Of a stretch of DNA of 50,467 bases, positions 8,014-16,016 are shown one piece after another. The notes beneath the pieces are model-generated. The model had not been told where the DNA came from and did no database searches. It was given only the letters and a program-made list of their open reading frames with translations. Position 1 is the stretch's first letter. Each line of letters starts with the position of its first letter. The position numbers were made by a program, and so were the translations under genes. Location: contig CAYSZH010000014.1 in the NCBI GenBank assembly GCA_964435305.1, positions 1 to 50,467 on the forward strand, given 5' to 3'. This DNA comes from Granulosicoccus sp964435305. GTDB lineage: Bacteria > Pseudomonadota > Gammaproteobacteria > Granulosicoccales > Granulosicoccaceae.

Positions 8014-10179
8014 GTGAAATTATTGAAAATCACTGAAGCTCCAACGTCAGCAATCAATTCACAGGTTTTTAATGTCGTTAGTCTATACCGGCGGGAAAGC
8101 GCGTTGCGTGGCCATCGTGGGCTGCTTGTTCTTTCTGGTGAGTGCGCTGACACGCTAAGACAAACCTGTGACAACTGGATACAAGACTTTTCTCACAGCA
8201 CTCGCGCAGAGATCAATACATCTGTTCCACAAACAGTCTGTCACGTCCCTAACGAGTCTAATGCCGATCTGGCCGATCAAAAGCAGGCACTGCTCGGCAG
8301 TGAGTCTTACTACGTTATCTATGATGCAACCGTTCCATTTAACCCAGGGCTTTTTGCCGCCGCTGCAGGCGGTTTACAAGCAGGTGGATTGTTTATTTTG
8401 TTAACGCCAACGTGGGCTGATTGGGTTAAGAACAATAACTCCCGTTTTTTGGTGCGTTTCACACATCATTTGCAATCAGTAACTGATACCCACGCTGGAT
8501 TGCCTGCGCTTCGTATTGGTCAGCTGGAAAGTCTGCCCTCTGCACAGCCAGTTGATTCTATAGCCGTCTCTGATGGTGCAATACCAGAAACGATTCAAGC
8601 AGCCTTGGATCCAAAAACAGGCATAAAGCTGGAAACGCAAAAAAACGTCGGCAGTTGGCTGGCAGAACAAGAGCAGCTGCTCGATCAATTACTGTCTGCT
8701 CTGACGACTGAATCAACCGATGTCGTCGTTATTCAAGGACATCGGGGGCGTGGAAAATCGGCACTTGCAGGTCGAGCGATTTCGATCTTACTCAAATCGA
8801 TGGACGCAACACACTCGACCATCACGGTTACAGCAGCTCGGCAAAGCGCAAGCGACATCCTGATAAAGCACGCAAAAGAGGCGACGTCGACTAGTCAGCC
8901 ACAAACGCATTCGCTGCAATTTCAATCTGTCGATACAGCTTTGAAAAACAAACACGATGTTTTATTGGTTGAAGAAGCCGGTTCACTACCTATTATCGTG
9001 TTATCACGCTTAATGGAACAGGCATCACGCACCATTTTTATCACCACTGTGCAAGGGTATGAAGGTGCCGGACGGGCATTTGCATTGCGCTTTGCAAGGC
9101 TACTGAACAAACGTAAACCCGGCTGGCTTATGCTTGAACCAGTCAAGCCCATTCGTTGGGCGGCTGATGACCCTCTTGAGCAATTTACCAATACGGTTTT
9201 CCTATTGAATGCGGCCCTGCCTGAAACTCCCAGTCACTTGGAAATAGGTTCTTCTCTCGCCTGCCGCACAGTAGATAAAAAGCGTTTGCTCGATGACAAA
9301 GACCTGCTTACTCATGTATACGGGTTACTCACTCAGGCGCACTATCAGACCACACCAGATGATTTGCAGCATCTGCTGGATAAAGATGATATGCATGTGT
9401 TTGTTAAGATGCAGGGCGAACACATTGTCGGGGCTGCATTGGTGGCTATCGAAGGTAACTTACATGAGAAGCTTCATGCGCCCATTATTAATCGACAACG
9501 CCGGTTGAAGGATCAACTTCTGCCTCAACTGCTAGCCCAGGTAGCTCAGAATGCAACGGCGCTAAGCGCAGGCTATGCACGCATTGTACGCATTGCTGTC
9601 CACCCCGATTGTCAACGTCGGGGGTTTGGGTCCACCTTAGTTCATTTTATCGATCAACATTATGCGACGCAGCAGCTGTCCACTGGTGCAAGTTTTGGTG
9701 CCGACACCGCCACCCTGTCGTTTTGGTTGAAGCAATCAATGACACCCATTCATTATGGGTTACGGATTAATCCGCGAAGTGGTCTGCGAGCAGTTTGTAT
9801 GCTTAAAGCCCATAGCGAGCCAGTGATGAAGGTACTGCAAACAGCCAACAACGTTTTTACTGAGAATTTGCAGGCACTCAATCTGTTTGATGCTGATCTG
9901 GATACCAGTTTACTTTATCAAAATAGCATCCGCTTAAATACAGAGGCACAACTGCCCCTGACAGACGCCACGATTTTACTGGCAATGTCGCAAGGAAGCC
10001 GTAGCTGTATGGAATCGGCTGCCGCACTGCGTCGATTCGCCTTAAACACAAAGAGCATTACAACAAAAGATCAAATTGAAGCCGTGCTCAATTTAAAATT
10101 GGACACGACAAATGGCCAGCGTCGTAAGCTTGAGGCTAGTTTGCGCACACAGCTCGTGACGCTTTTGCACAAGGGATAA
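8014..10179 (+). CDS. tmcA: tRNA(Met) cytidine acetyltransferase TmcA
   Basis: Forms N4-acetylcytidine at the wobble base of elongator tRNA-Met using acetyl-CoA and ATP or GTP, improving AUG decoding. The 721-residue chain shows the family architecture. The N-terminal domain has RGLLVLSGE. A RecD/Tmc helicase domain follows, with Walker A QGHRGRGKSA (about residues 241-250) and Walker B LLVEEAGSLP. Then comes a GNAT acetyltransferase domain with RIAVHPDCQRRGFGSTLV as the acetyl-CoA site, and a C-terminal tRNA-binding tail. It is somewhat longer than E. coli TmcA (671). GTG at 8014 is the first usable start, because the ATG just upstream runs into a stop at once. It stands alone. Confidence 0.93.
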   Translation: MKLLKITEAPTSAINSQVFNVVSLYRRESALRGHRGLLVLSGECADTLRQTCDNWIQDFSHSTRAEINTSVPQTVCHVPNESNADLADQKQALLGSESYYVIYDATVPFNPGLFAAAAGGLQAGGLFILLTPTWADWVKNNNSRFLVRFTHHLQSVTDTHAGLPALRIGQLESLPSAQPVDSIAVSDGAIPETIQAALDPKTGIKLETQKNVGSWLAEQEQLLDQLLSALTTESTDVVVIQGHRGRGKSALAGRAISILLKSMDATHSTITVTAARQSASDILIKHAKEATSTSQPQTHSLQFQSVDTALKNKHDVLLVEEAGSLPIIVLSRLMEQASRTIFITTVQGYEGAGRAFALRFARLLNKRKPGWLMLEPVKPIRWAADDPLEQFTNTVFLLNAALPETPSHLEIGSSLACRTVDKKRLLDDKDLLTHVYGLLTQAHYQTTPDDLQHLLDKDDMHVFVKMQGEHIVGAALVAIEGNLHEKLHAPIINRQRRLKDQLLPQLLAQVAQNATALSAGYARIVRIAVHPDCQRRGFGSTLVHFIDQHYATQQLSTGASFGADTATLSFWLKQSMTPIHYGLRINPRSGLRAVCMLKAHSEPVMKVLQTANNVFTENLQALNLFDADLDTSLLYQNSIRLNTEAQLPLTDATILLAMSQGSRSCMESAAALRRFALNTKSITTKDQIEAVLNLKLDTTNGQRRKLEASLRTQLVTLLHKG

Positions 10180-10222
10180 ACCTGACATTTTGGCCAGAAT
10201 TGATAAATATTGTAAGTCAGTC

Positions 10223-10248
10223 TGATCTGACCCAGTGAGCTGCCCGTA
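10223..10248 (+). promoter_or_regulatory. RpoE-type (ECF) promoter upstream of the DUF6134-SDR pair
   Basis: TGATCT, 16-base spacer, CGTA. The same arrangement occurs at three other places in this module, including in front of the ECF sigma gene. The predicted transcript start leaves a leader of roughly 20 bases before the ATG at 10276. TGATC-type -35 elements are established for RpoE (ChrR-partnered) sigma factors of Rhodobacter. Confidence 0.75.
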
Positions 10249-10275
10249 CGCTACAAAAAGAGATTCAAGATCGCT

Positions 10276-10965
10276 ATGAAACCTCAGCTCTCCTATTTTC
10301 TCGTGCTCTTGTGCGCGCTGTTGATGTCGCCAGAACCGTTAAAAGCACAATCACTCTCCGTCACAGAGGCCGCCGACGTGTACGCGCCCCTAACCAGCTA
10401 TAGCATTTATCGTAAAGGCAAGAAGATCGGCACGCATTTATTGACTATTTCTCGCGACGGAGAAAACGTGTCTGTCGATATTAATTCAAAAATAACGGTA
10501 CGCATTTTAAAAGTACCCGTATTCAGATTCAGCTATGTTTCCTCAGAAAAGTGGGTGGATAGCAAACTGTTTGAAGTGAGATCGGCTACAACAACAAGAG
10601 GCAACAAGGTCACTACACAGCTTAGAAACGATGCAACTCAGTCAATGCTGGTAAATGACAAAGGCGAACAAATCAACGATGAGCTGATCGGTTACGCAAC
10701 AAATCATTGGTACTCGGCTGCCCTGACGCAATCACGCTTGTTCAACACAATAAAAGGCGTTACCAGTACCGTTGACACGGTTAAAAAAGGTAATGAGATT
10801 CTGACAATAGGTGGGACAGAATTAAATACAACGCGCTATTCCATCACAGGCCAAATTAAAGCCGATGTCTGGTACGGTGATGATCAGCACTGGGTGCAAC
10901 TTAAGTTTGTTGGCGAAGATGGTAGTGAAATCACTTATGTTCTCGACAAACCTCCCGCAAATTAA
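10276..10965 (+). CDS. Periplasmic DUF6134-like protein
   Basis: Exported protein of unknown function, probably of the DUF6134 group. A cleavable signal peptide is visible (residues 1 to about 25, ending LKAQS), followed by a beta-rich domain that begins YSIYRKGKKIGTHLLTI. It ends with a strand-rich part containing DVWYGDDQHWVQLKF. Such patterns occur in periplasmic proteins that bind lipids or hydrophobic ligands, but no active site can be named. An RpoE-type promoter lies 28 bases upstream and the SDR gene follows after 14 bases, so the pair is probably co-transcribed as part of the photooxidative-stress response. Confidence 0.7.
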   Translation: MKPQLSYFLVLLCALLMSPEPLKAQSLSVTEAADVYAPLTSYSIYRKGKKIGTHLLTISRDGENVSVDINSKITVRILKVPVFRFSYVSSEKWVDSKLFEVRSATTTRGNKVTTQLRNDATQSMLVNDKGEQINDELIGYATNHWYSAALTQSRLFNTIKGVTSTVDTVKKGNEILTIGGTELNTTRYSITGQIKADVWYGDDQHWVQLKFVGEDGSEITYVLDKPPAN

Positions 10966-10979
10966 GGAATCTATCCATA

Positions 10980-11726
10980 ATGCACATCTGGATTACCGGC
11001 GCTAGCACAGGTATTGGAGCTGAGCTGGCGCTTCGCTATGCTAAAAATGGCCATACTGTCTATGCCAGCGCGCGTGGAGAGCAAAAATTACAGGCTCTGC
11101 AATCCTCAGCTGCTGCGATGTCGGGAGACATTATCCCGGTGCCCTGTGATGTCACAGACAACGAATCGGTCGGCATGGCTGTTACGCAAATCCTCTCGAA
11201 CAGCAATACACTCGATCTGGCAATTCTCAATGCAGGGTACTATGAGCCGATTGAATTTGAAGCACTCAGCCTGGAGCATTTTGAAAAAACCTACGATGTG
11301 AATTTGCGTGGCCTTGTTCGCTGTTTATTGCCGGCACTTGAGCAATTCAAACGCCAGGCAAATGGCCATGTGGCCATCGTCTCATCCGTTTCAGGTTATA
11401 GAGGCCTGCCAAAAGCGGCTGCTTATGGTTCATCAAAAGCTGCGCTAATCAATCTGGCCGAATCACTTAAACCTGAATGCAACGCAAACGGCATCAAGTT
11501 ATCGCTAGTTAATCCAGGATTTGTTAAATCACCATTAACTGACTTGAACGACTTCAAGATGCCTTTTTTGATGGACACCTCTGACGCCGCGGAGCGGATA
11601 GAACGGGGGCTTGCAAGCAATCAATTTGAAGTGACGTTTCCTAAACGATTTACTTATTGCTTAAAACTTCTCCGGATAATACCCTATGCGCTGTATTTTT
11701 TCGTTGCTAAGGGCTTGGTCCGATAG
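10980..11726 (+). CDS. Short-chain dehydrogenase/reductase (SDR)
   Basis: Classical cytoplasmic NAD(P)-dependent oxidoreductase. The nucleotide-binding motif TGASTGIG is at residues 6-13, NAG at about 84-86, the catalytic serine in VSSVSG and YGSSK (Y149, K153) at the active site. Length 248 is typical. Similar SDR genes sit in the RpoE/ChrR-controlled operons of other proteobacteria, so a role in processing oxidised lipids or aldehydes is a reasonable inference. Its 3' end overlaps the convergent DUF3833 gene by 66 bases. Substrate unknown. Confidence 0.88.
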   Translation: MHIWITGASTGIGAELALRYAKNGHTVYASARGEQKLQALQSSAAAMSGDIIPVPCDVTDNESVGMAVTQILSNSNTLDLAILNAGYYEPIEFEALSLEHFEKTYDVNLRGLVRCLLPALEQFKRQANGHVAIVSSVSGYRGLPKAAAYGSSKAALINLAESLKPECNANGIKLSLVNPGFVKSPLTDLNDFKMPFLMDTSDAAERIERGLASNQFEVTFPKRFTYCLKLLRIIPYALYFFVAKGLVR

Positions 11727-12353
11727 TATCCGAGTTCGTCTTGTATCATCGTGCGCCGCAGTAGTACGCATTAAGGAACAATTCTGGCTTCCATCATGTT
11801 TGCTGTATTGAGTCGACACTGAGCCTATTCGAACACCCCATTTTTTCACTATAGTGATGTTGTGCAAGCTGCCATCGGCTTGTAAAAACATGTAGTCGTC
11901 CATAGTCAGGTTCCACACTTTTTCAGGCGCTACCAGTACTTTCATGGTGTATTGCAAGTTGAGCGTGTTCCCAATTACTTTTCCCGTCGCAGGGCCAATT
12001 AATGATGCCGACTCGGCCCTGAAGTTTCCTATGTCGTCTATGCTGACATTCCAAATGCGCTCTTCCTCGGTACCATCATTGTAAAACAGGGTTTCGTCGA
12101 GTACAAAAACACCCTCAGTTTTACTACCGATGAAATCTCCACAAAAGTGTCTCTTCACATTGCCAAACCGATCCGCGAACCAGCCTGAGGCTCGCGTATT
12201 ACCGTCAAAGTACTCAATGAAGTCGAAGGCAGGTTCTACTTGTGCAAGCTTTGCAGCGTTCATGCTGAAACAACCCGACAAACTCGCACAGCAGATGATG
12301 CAAGCTCCGCGAATAACAGGGGCAAGGTAAGCACGTAGTCGTGCACTTGACAT
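11661..12353 (-). CDS. DUF3833 family lipoprotein
   Basis: Outer-membrane or periplasmic lipoprotein of the DUF3833 family. The signal peptide ends in the lipobox LSGC (acylated C28), followed by the family's opening FIEYFDGNTRASGWFADRFGNVKRHF and a beta-barrel-like, lipocalin-type chain with WNVSIDDIGNFRAES and WNLTMDDYMFL. The ATG has a CGGAG ribosome site 7 bases upstream. The promoter about 65 bases upstream is TGATCT-N16-CGTA, the same as for the sigma factor, so the gene belongs to the RpoE regulon. The last roughly 40 residues (rich in Arg, Ser and Thr) extend into the SDR gene on the other strand and look less family-like, so the C-terminus may be an extension. Confidence 0.82.
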   Translation of the reverse strand: MSSARLRAYLAPVIRGACIICCASLSGCFSMNAAKLAQVEPAFDFIEYFDGNTRASGWFADRFGNVKRHFCGDFIGSKTEGVFVLDETLFYNDGTEEERIWNVSIDDIGNFRAESASLIGPATGKVIGNTLNLQYTMKVLVAPEKVWNLTMDDYMFLQADGSLHNITIVKKWGVRIGSVSTQYSKHDGSQNCSLMRTTAAHDDTRRTRILSDQALSNEKIQRIGYYPEKF

Positions 12354-12419
12354 GACAAATCTCCGGTTGGTTTGGTTGTGCCCATGCTACTTAGCCTGTA
12401 AAACACCATTTTATTCCCT

Positions 12420-12445
12420 TACGCATACCTGCTTTTTTTAGATCA
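12420..12445 (-). promoter_or_regulatory. RpoE-type (ECF) promoter of the DUF3833 gene
   Basis: On the minus strand TGATCT (12445-12440), 16-base spacer, CGTA (12423-12420), identical in hexamers and spacing to the promoters at 10223 and 15978. It lies between the cfa-like gene and the lipoprotein gene it should drive. Confidence 0.75.
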
Positions 12446-12483
12446 ATTTTTTACAGAATCGAATACAGACATTCAGATGCGTA

Positions 12484-13734
12484 TCAACGCTTTCGAATCT
12501 TCAGCAAACCCACATCAGTGTTTCCAATATTGAAGCCCGTTTGGCAATACACCAAATAGTAGCGCCACATTTTTATAAATCGTTCGTCGTAATCAAGCGC
12601 CAGTACATCTCTTGAACTTGCCTCAAATTTTTCCAACCACTGCCCTAATGTTCGCGCATAACTCTTTCCAAACCACTGGCTGGTCTCAAGCTCAAAACCG
12701 GCATTATCGATGTGCTCCATAAGCAAACGCTTGCTTGGCAACATACCGCCTGGAAAAATATACCGTTGTATAAAATCAGGCTTTTTACAGTAGTTATCGA
12801 AGCGGCTTTCGATTAAGGTGATAATCTGCAGTACAGCCGTGCCGCCACTTTCAAGCAGTTCATTTAGCTTGGCGAAATAGGTCGCCCAGTACTGTTGACC
12901 CACTGCCTCAAACATTTCAATTGACACAATATGATCGTAACGGCCCTGCGAATTCCGATAGTCTTCATAGTCATAGGCGATTGATGCCTGAACTGTTGAA
13001 GTTTGTTCATTTAACCTGCTATTGGCCCATGCAAGCTGTTCTTTAGAAAGGGATATTCCGCGAACATTGCATGCCGAATCTGATGCGATTTTCTTTGCAA
13101 GCCCACCCCAGCCACAACCGATTTCAAGCACCTTAGAGCCCGCCTCAGCCGATAACATTTCAGTCACCGCGTGCATTTTATCTTGCTGCGCACTCGACAG
13201 ACTCTGATCGTCAGAGCTGTACAAGGCCGATGAGTAACTCATCGATTCATCAAGCCAAAGCTTATAAAACTCATTACCGAGGTCGTAATGATATGCAATG
13301 TTGCGCTCACTGCCGGTTTTGTTATTGCGCCTCATCCAGTGCTGGAGCCTGTTATACCCACGAGCAATAACGTTACCGCGTGTTAATGGGCTGATTCTAT
13401 GCTCGTTGCGCATGATTAACGCAAACAGATTTTGCAGGTTATCTGTACTCCACTCATTCTCTATGTAACTTTCCGCAAATCCAATTTGACCATCGGTTAG
13501 CAAGCGTCTGATCGGTGCATAGCTGCGCAAAGCGACGCTAGCGTTATTGCTATTTTGTGAACTGTGCTGACCGTGAAACGTGGTTTTCCCATCAGGCCAG
13601 GTTAGCGAAAGCTGACCATCTTCAAAAGCGTTTAATACTGAGCCAAAACGCTTTTGCACAACGCTGCCCAAAACCGATTTGCCTGAGTTTTCAGGCGAAT
13701 CTTCGCGCAGAGCTTGTTCTTTTGCATCTTCCAT
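12484..13734 (-). CDS. Cyclopropane-fatty-acyl-phospholipid synthase family methyltransferase (Cfa/UfaM-like)
   Basis: S-adenosylmethionine-dependent enzyme that modifies double bonds in membrane phospholipid acyl chains. The family core is clear: AYHYDLGNEFYKLWLD (about residues 147-162), the SAM-binding loop VLEIGCGWGGLA (about 202-213), and EMFEAVGQQYWATYF further on. Length 416 fits. It is the last gene of a three-gene operon after an FAD oxidoreductase and a DUF1365 protein, 15 bases from the latter. In Rhodobacter a homologue of this class in the RpoE regulon (UfaM) methylates vaccenate on the way to furan fatty acids. Whether this protein makes cyclopropane or methyl-branched chains cannot be told from sequence alone. 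Confidence 0.88.
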   Translation of the reverse strand: MEDAKEQALREDSPENSGKSVLGSVVQKRFGSVLNAFEDGQLSLTWPDGKTTFHGQHSSQNSNNASVALRSYAPIRRLLTDGQIGFAESYIENEWSTDNLQNLFALIMRNEHRISPLTRGNVIARGYNRLQHWMRRNNKTGSERNIAYHYDLGNEFYKLWLDESMSYSSALYSSDDQSLSSAQQDKMHAVTEMLSAEAGSKVLEIGCGWGGLAKKIASDSACNVRGISLSKEQLAWANSRLNEQTSTVQASIAYDYEDYRNSQGRYDHIVSIEMFEAVGQQYWATYFAKLNELLESGGTAVLQIITLIESRFDNYCKKPDFIQRYIFPGGMLPSKRLLMEHIDNAGFELETSQWFGKSYARTLGQWLEKFEASSRDVLALDYDERFIKMWRYYLVYCQTGFNIGNTDVGLLKIRKR

Positions 13735-13748
13735 ATCGATTTCTTATT

Positions 13749-14591
13749 TTATCTAGTATGCGTATTACTAACCGATTGCTTTGGTATATGTCGATACCAT
13801 GGCACACGCTTTAGCCACAACCTTAACGCATGCCAATGAATACCTATGACGACCTTAAACGACAACATCGGAATTGAAAAAAACAAGCGCATTAAGCGAA
13901 GACTGTTTAACTCAGAGCGCTTTGCCTTGTAACTTGCACTCAGAAAATGTCCATTTTCATCATGCACTTTTATACCAAGTATCAGCGTTTCATCAGGGCA
14001 GTTAAACCGAAAGGTGTAATGCATATCCATATGGTTAAACGGTGAAACAAACAACGCTTTTTCACACGCTTGTTCTATCCATTTTGGAGCCGTTTCAGTA
14101 GATGCCGCCGTGTTCGTATTCACAGCGTACGGTGGCTGAATTTTTTCTGTTACCGGCAAAACATAAGCGTGGCGTTCACCGAACGTGCTATGCACTTCAT
14201 GGATAACAGCAAACAAGCGTCCGTGCTCATCAAAACAGTAGAACAGGCTAATCGGATTGAAACTGCGCCCCAAAACACGCGGATAACAACTGAGCATGAT
14301 CTGGCTTGGCCTGGTACTGATGTTCACTTCAAGTAACTTACGACGTACAAAGTCGCTTAAAGGTTCCTCCGGATTTTCACCAAAGTCCTTGTCATAGAAA
14401 CTGAAAAGATTGAACCGATTGTGGGAGAAAAGCCACATTTTGTTCTGTAGTTGCTGTACCTCATCGATATCCAACAGTACCGAAAACACCGTCAGCTTGA
14501 GCGAATGAATACGCGGTCGCAACCGTTTGTGAAACACGTGCCCAATGTACAAAGAAGACTGCATGTCAGGCTGCAACCGGGCTCGTATCAT
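13749..14591 (-). CDS. DUF1365 family protein
   Basis: Member of the DUF1365 family, which almost always neighbours Cfa-type methyltransferases and FAD amine-oxidase-like proteins. Recognisable parts are the opening YIGHVFHKRLRPRIHSLKLTVF, the segment FSFYDKDFGENPEEPLSDFVRR, the YPRVLGRSFNPISLFYCFD stretch and VSPFNHMDMHYTFRF. Function is not established; a part in acyl-chain modification is inferred from context. The start at 14591 overlaps the preceding FAD gene by 26 bases; ATG at 14564 is an alternative just past that gene's stop. Confidence 0.87.
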   Translation of the reverse strand: MIRARLQPDMQSSLYIGHVFHKRLRPRIHSLKLTVFSVLLDIDEVQQLQNKMWLFSHNRFNLFSFYDKDFGENPEEPLSDFVRRKLLEVNISTRPSQIMLSCYPRVLGRSFNPISLFYCFDEHGRLFAVIHEVHSTFGERHAYVLPVTEKIQPPYAVNTNTAASTETAPKWIEQACEKALFVSPFNHMDMHYTFRFNCPDETLILGIKVHDENGHFLSASYKAKRSELNSLRLMRLFFSIPMLSFKVVIGIHWHALRLWLKRVPWYRHIPKQSVSNTHTR

Positions 14592-15906
14592 CTGAAGCCA
14601 GAGGCTTCACCACAATGCGCGAGGATGGGTTATCAAGGTGCCAGGGGCGCGATACCTCGCCAAGTTGTTCGGCTACGGCCAATCCTGCTTGCACCGCATC
14701 CTCGTGAAAGCCAGCACCAAAATAACTGCCACAGAACCAGGTTCTTTGTCTGCCCTGCAAGGACCACAATTGCTTCTGCGCAGAGGCGGTTGCCTGATTA
14801 AATACTGGATGATCGTAATCGGTACAATACAACGTGGCGGTGTCATCCGGCACAACAGCCGGGTTAAGGGTGACGAAATAGTCTTTTGCGGTTGGGAAAT
14901 TTTGGAGCAAATTCATCCAGTAGCTAACACAGACTTTCCCGGAGCTTGCAGCGGCCTCAACATAATTCCAACTGCACCAGGCGGCTCGTCGCTTGGGCAT
15001 GTAACTGGCATCAGTATGCAGGTATGCCGTATTCGTTTCGTACTTAAATTGACTCAGTAACGCCTGCTCCCTGTCATTGGGTGTTTCCAACAGCGCCAGG
15101 GCCTGATCGGCATGCGTTGCAACGACAACATGGTCGGCACGCACAGTTCGACCACTACGACTGTGCACCACTACGCCATCGCTCAAGCGCTCGATTTTTA
15201 CCGTATCGAAATTGGTCTTGATGTTGTCAAAGCCGATCGCTTCTGCCACCGCGTTCACATAGCTCTGACTACCACCTGACAAAGTTCGCCATTGTGGCCG
15301 GTTACGTAGTTGAAGCAGACCGTGGTTATCGCAGAATCGAATGAATTCATTGACTGGATAGTCAAGCATGGTGTCAACATCAGCAGACCACACAGCAGCT
15401 GCAAAAGGCATCAAATGGTCATCAATGAACGCCTTCGAGTACCCACCCGCTGCCAGAAACGCACCTAGCGTTTGCCCTGACGTGTTATCGACGCTGCGTG
15501 GTGCGAGCTTGTAAAACTTGACAAGATCACGAAGCATTCGCCAAAAACGTGGTTTGAATACAATGCTGGGCTGCGCCAAGAGACCTGCCGCAGGCCCGCC
15601 TGCGTATTCGAACTGGCCACTGTCACGCGAAACAGCGAATGACATATTGCTGTCTTCAGCGGCTACCCCAAGGCTATCCATCCAGCGAATGAAATTTGGG
15701 TAGCAAGGGTTATTGAAAACAATGAACCCTGTATCAATATCGGGTGCATCCGGGTCGTTTGTGGCCACCGTGTTGGCATGGCCTCCCAGCCTGCCATCCT
15801 GCTCAAGCAGCGTAACCGTGTGGCGCTTTGCAAGCAGCCAGGCCGCTGAGAGCCCCGCGGCGCCACTGCCAACCACAGCGATGTGTTTTTTGACTGTAGA
15901 ATCCAT
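14566..15906 (-). CDS. FAD-dependent oxidoreductase (amine oxidase/desaturase-like)
   Basis: Flavoprotein with an N-terminal Rossmann motif VVGSGAAGLSAAWLL (GxGxxG at residues 13-18), then LLEQDGRLGGHANTV and the family signature DTGFIVFNNPCYPNF. The C-terminal end carries the FAD contact FCGSYFGAGFHEDAVQAGL. This group is related to phytoene-desaturase-like and amine-oxidase-like enzymes and regularly sits next to DUF1365 and Cfa genes. It is the first gene of the operon and has its own TGATCC-N16-CGTA promoter about 40 bases upstream, back-to-back with that of the sigma gene. A desaturation or oxidation of membrane acyl chains is the likely role, inferred from context. Confidence 0.86.
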   Translation of the reverse strand: MDSTVKKHIAVVGSGAAGLSAAWLLAKRHTVTLLEQDGRLGGHANTVATNDPDAPDIDTGFIVFNNPCYPNFIRWMDSLGVAAEDSNMSFAVSRDSGQFEYAGGPAAGLLAQPSIVFKPRFWRMLRDLVKFYKLAPRSVDNTSGQTLGAFLAAGGYSKAFIDDHLMPFAAAVWSADVDTMLDYPVNEFIRFCDNHGLLQLRNRPQWRTLSGGSQSYVNAVAEAIGFDNIKTNFDTVKIERLSDGVVVHSRSGRTVRADHVVVATHADQALALLETPNDREQALLSQFKYETNTAYLHTDASYMPKRRAAWCSWNYVEAAASSGKVCVSYWMNLLQNFPTAKDYFVTLNPAVVPDDTATLYCTDYDHPVFNQATASAQKQLWSLQGRQRTWFCGSYFGAGFHEDAVQAGLAVAEQLGEVSRPWHLDNPSSRIVVKPLASDDTSPVAA

Positions 15907-15947
15907 TTAGGCAGTTTACTACACCAATATTACCCAACCAGCTATGT

Positions 15948-15973
15948 TACGGGTTTGGCAATCCAGCGGATCA
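15948..15973 (-). promoter_or_regulatory. RpoE-type (ECF) promoter of the FAD-DUF1365-cfa operon
   Basis: Minus-strand TGATCC (15973-15968), 16-base spacer, CGTA (15951-15948). The -35 matches the TGATCC known for Rhodobacter RpoE promoters exactly. It is divergent from the sigma-gene promoter, with only four bases between the two -35 elements. Confidence 0.78.
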
Positions 15974-15977
15974 AAGA

Positions 15978-16003
15978 TGATCTGATTCGGTCTGAAGACC
16001 GTA
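15978..16003 (+). promoter_or_regulatory. Autoregulatory RpoE-type (ECF) promoter of rpoE-chrR
   Basis: TGATCT, 16-base spacer, CGTA. It implies that the sigma factor transcribes its own operon. The transcript would start near 16010, leaving only about 7 bases before the ATG at 16017. Translation is therefore either nearly leaderless or begins at the in-frame GTG at 16050 or ATG at 16083. Confidence 0.72.
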
Positions 16004-16016
16004 GCACTCATACTAG

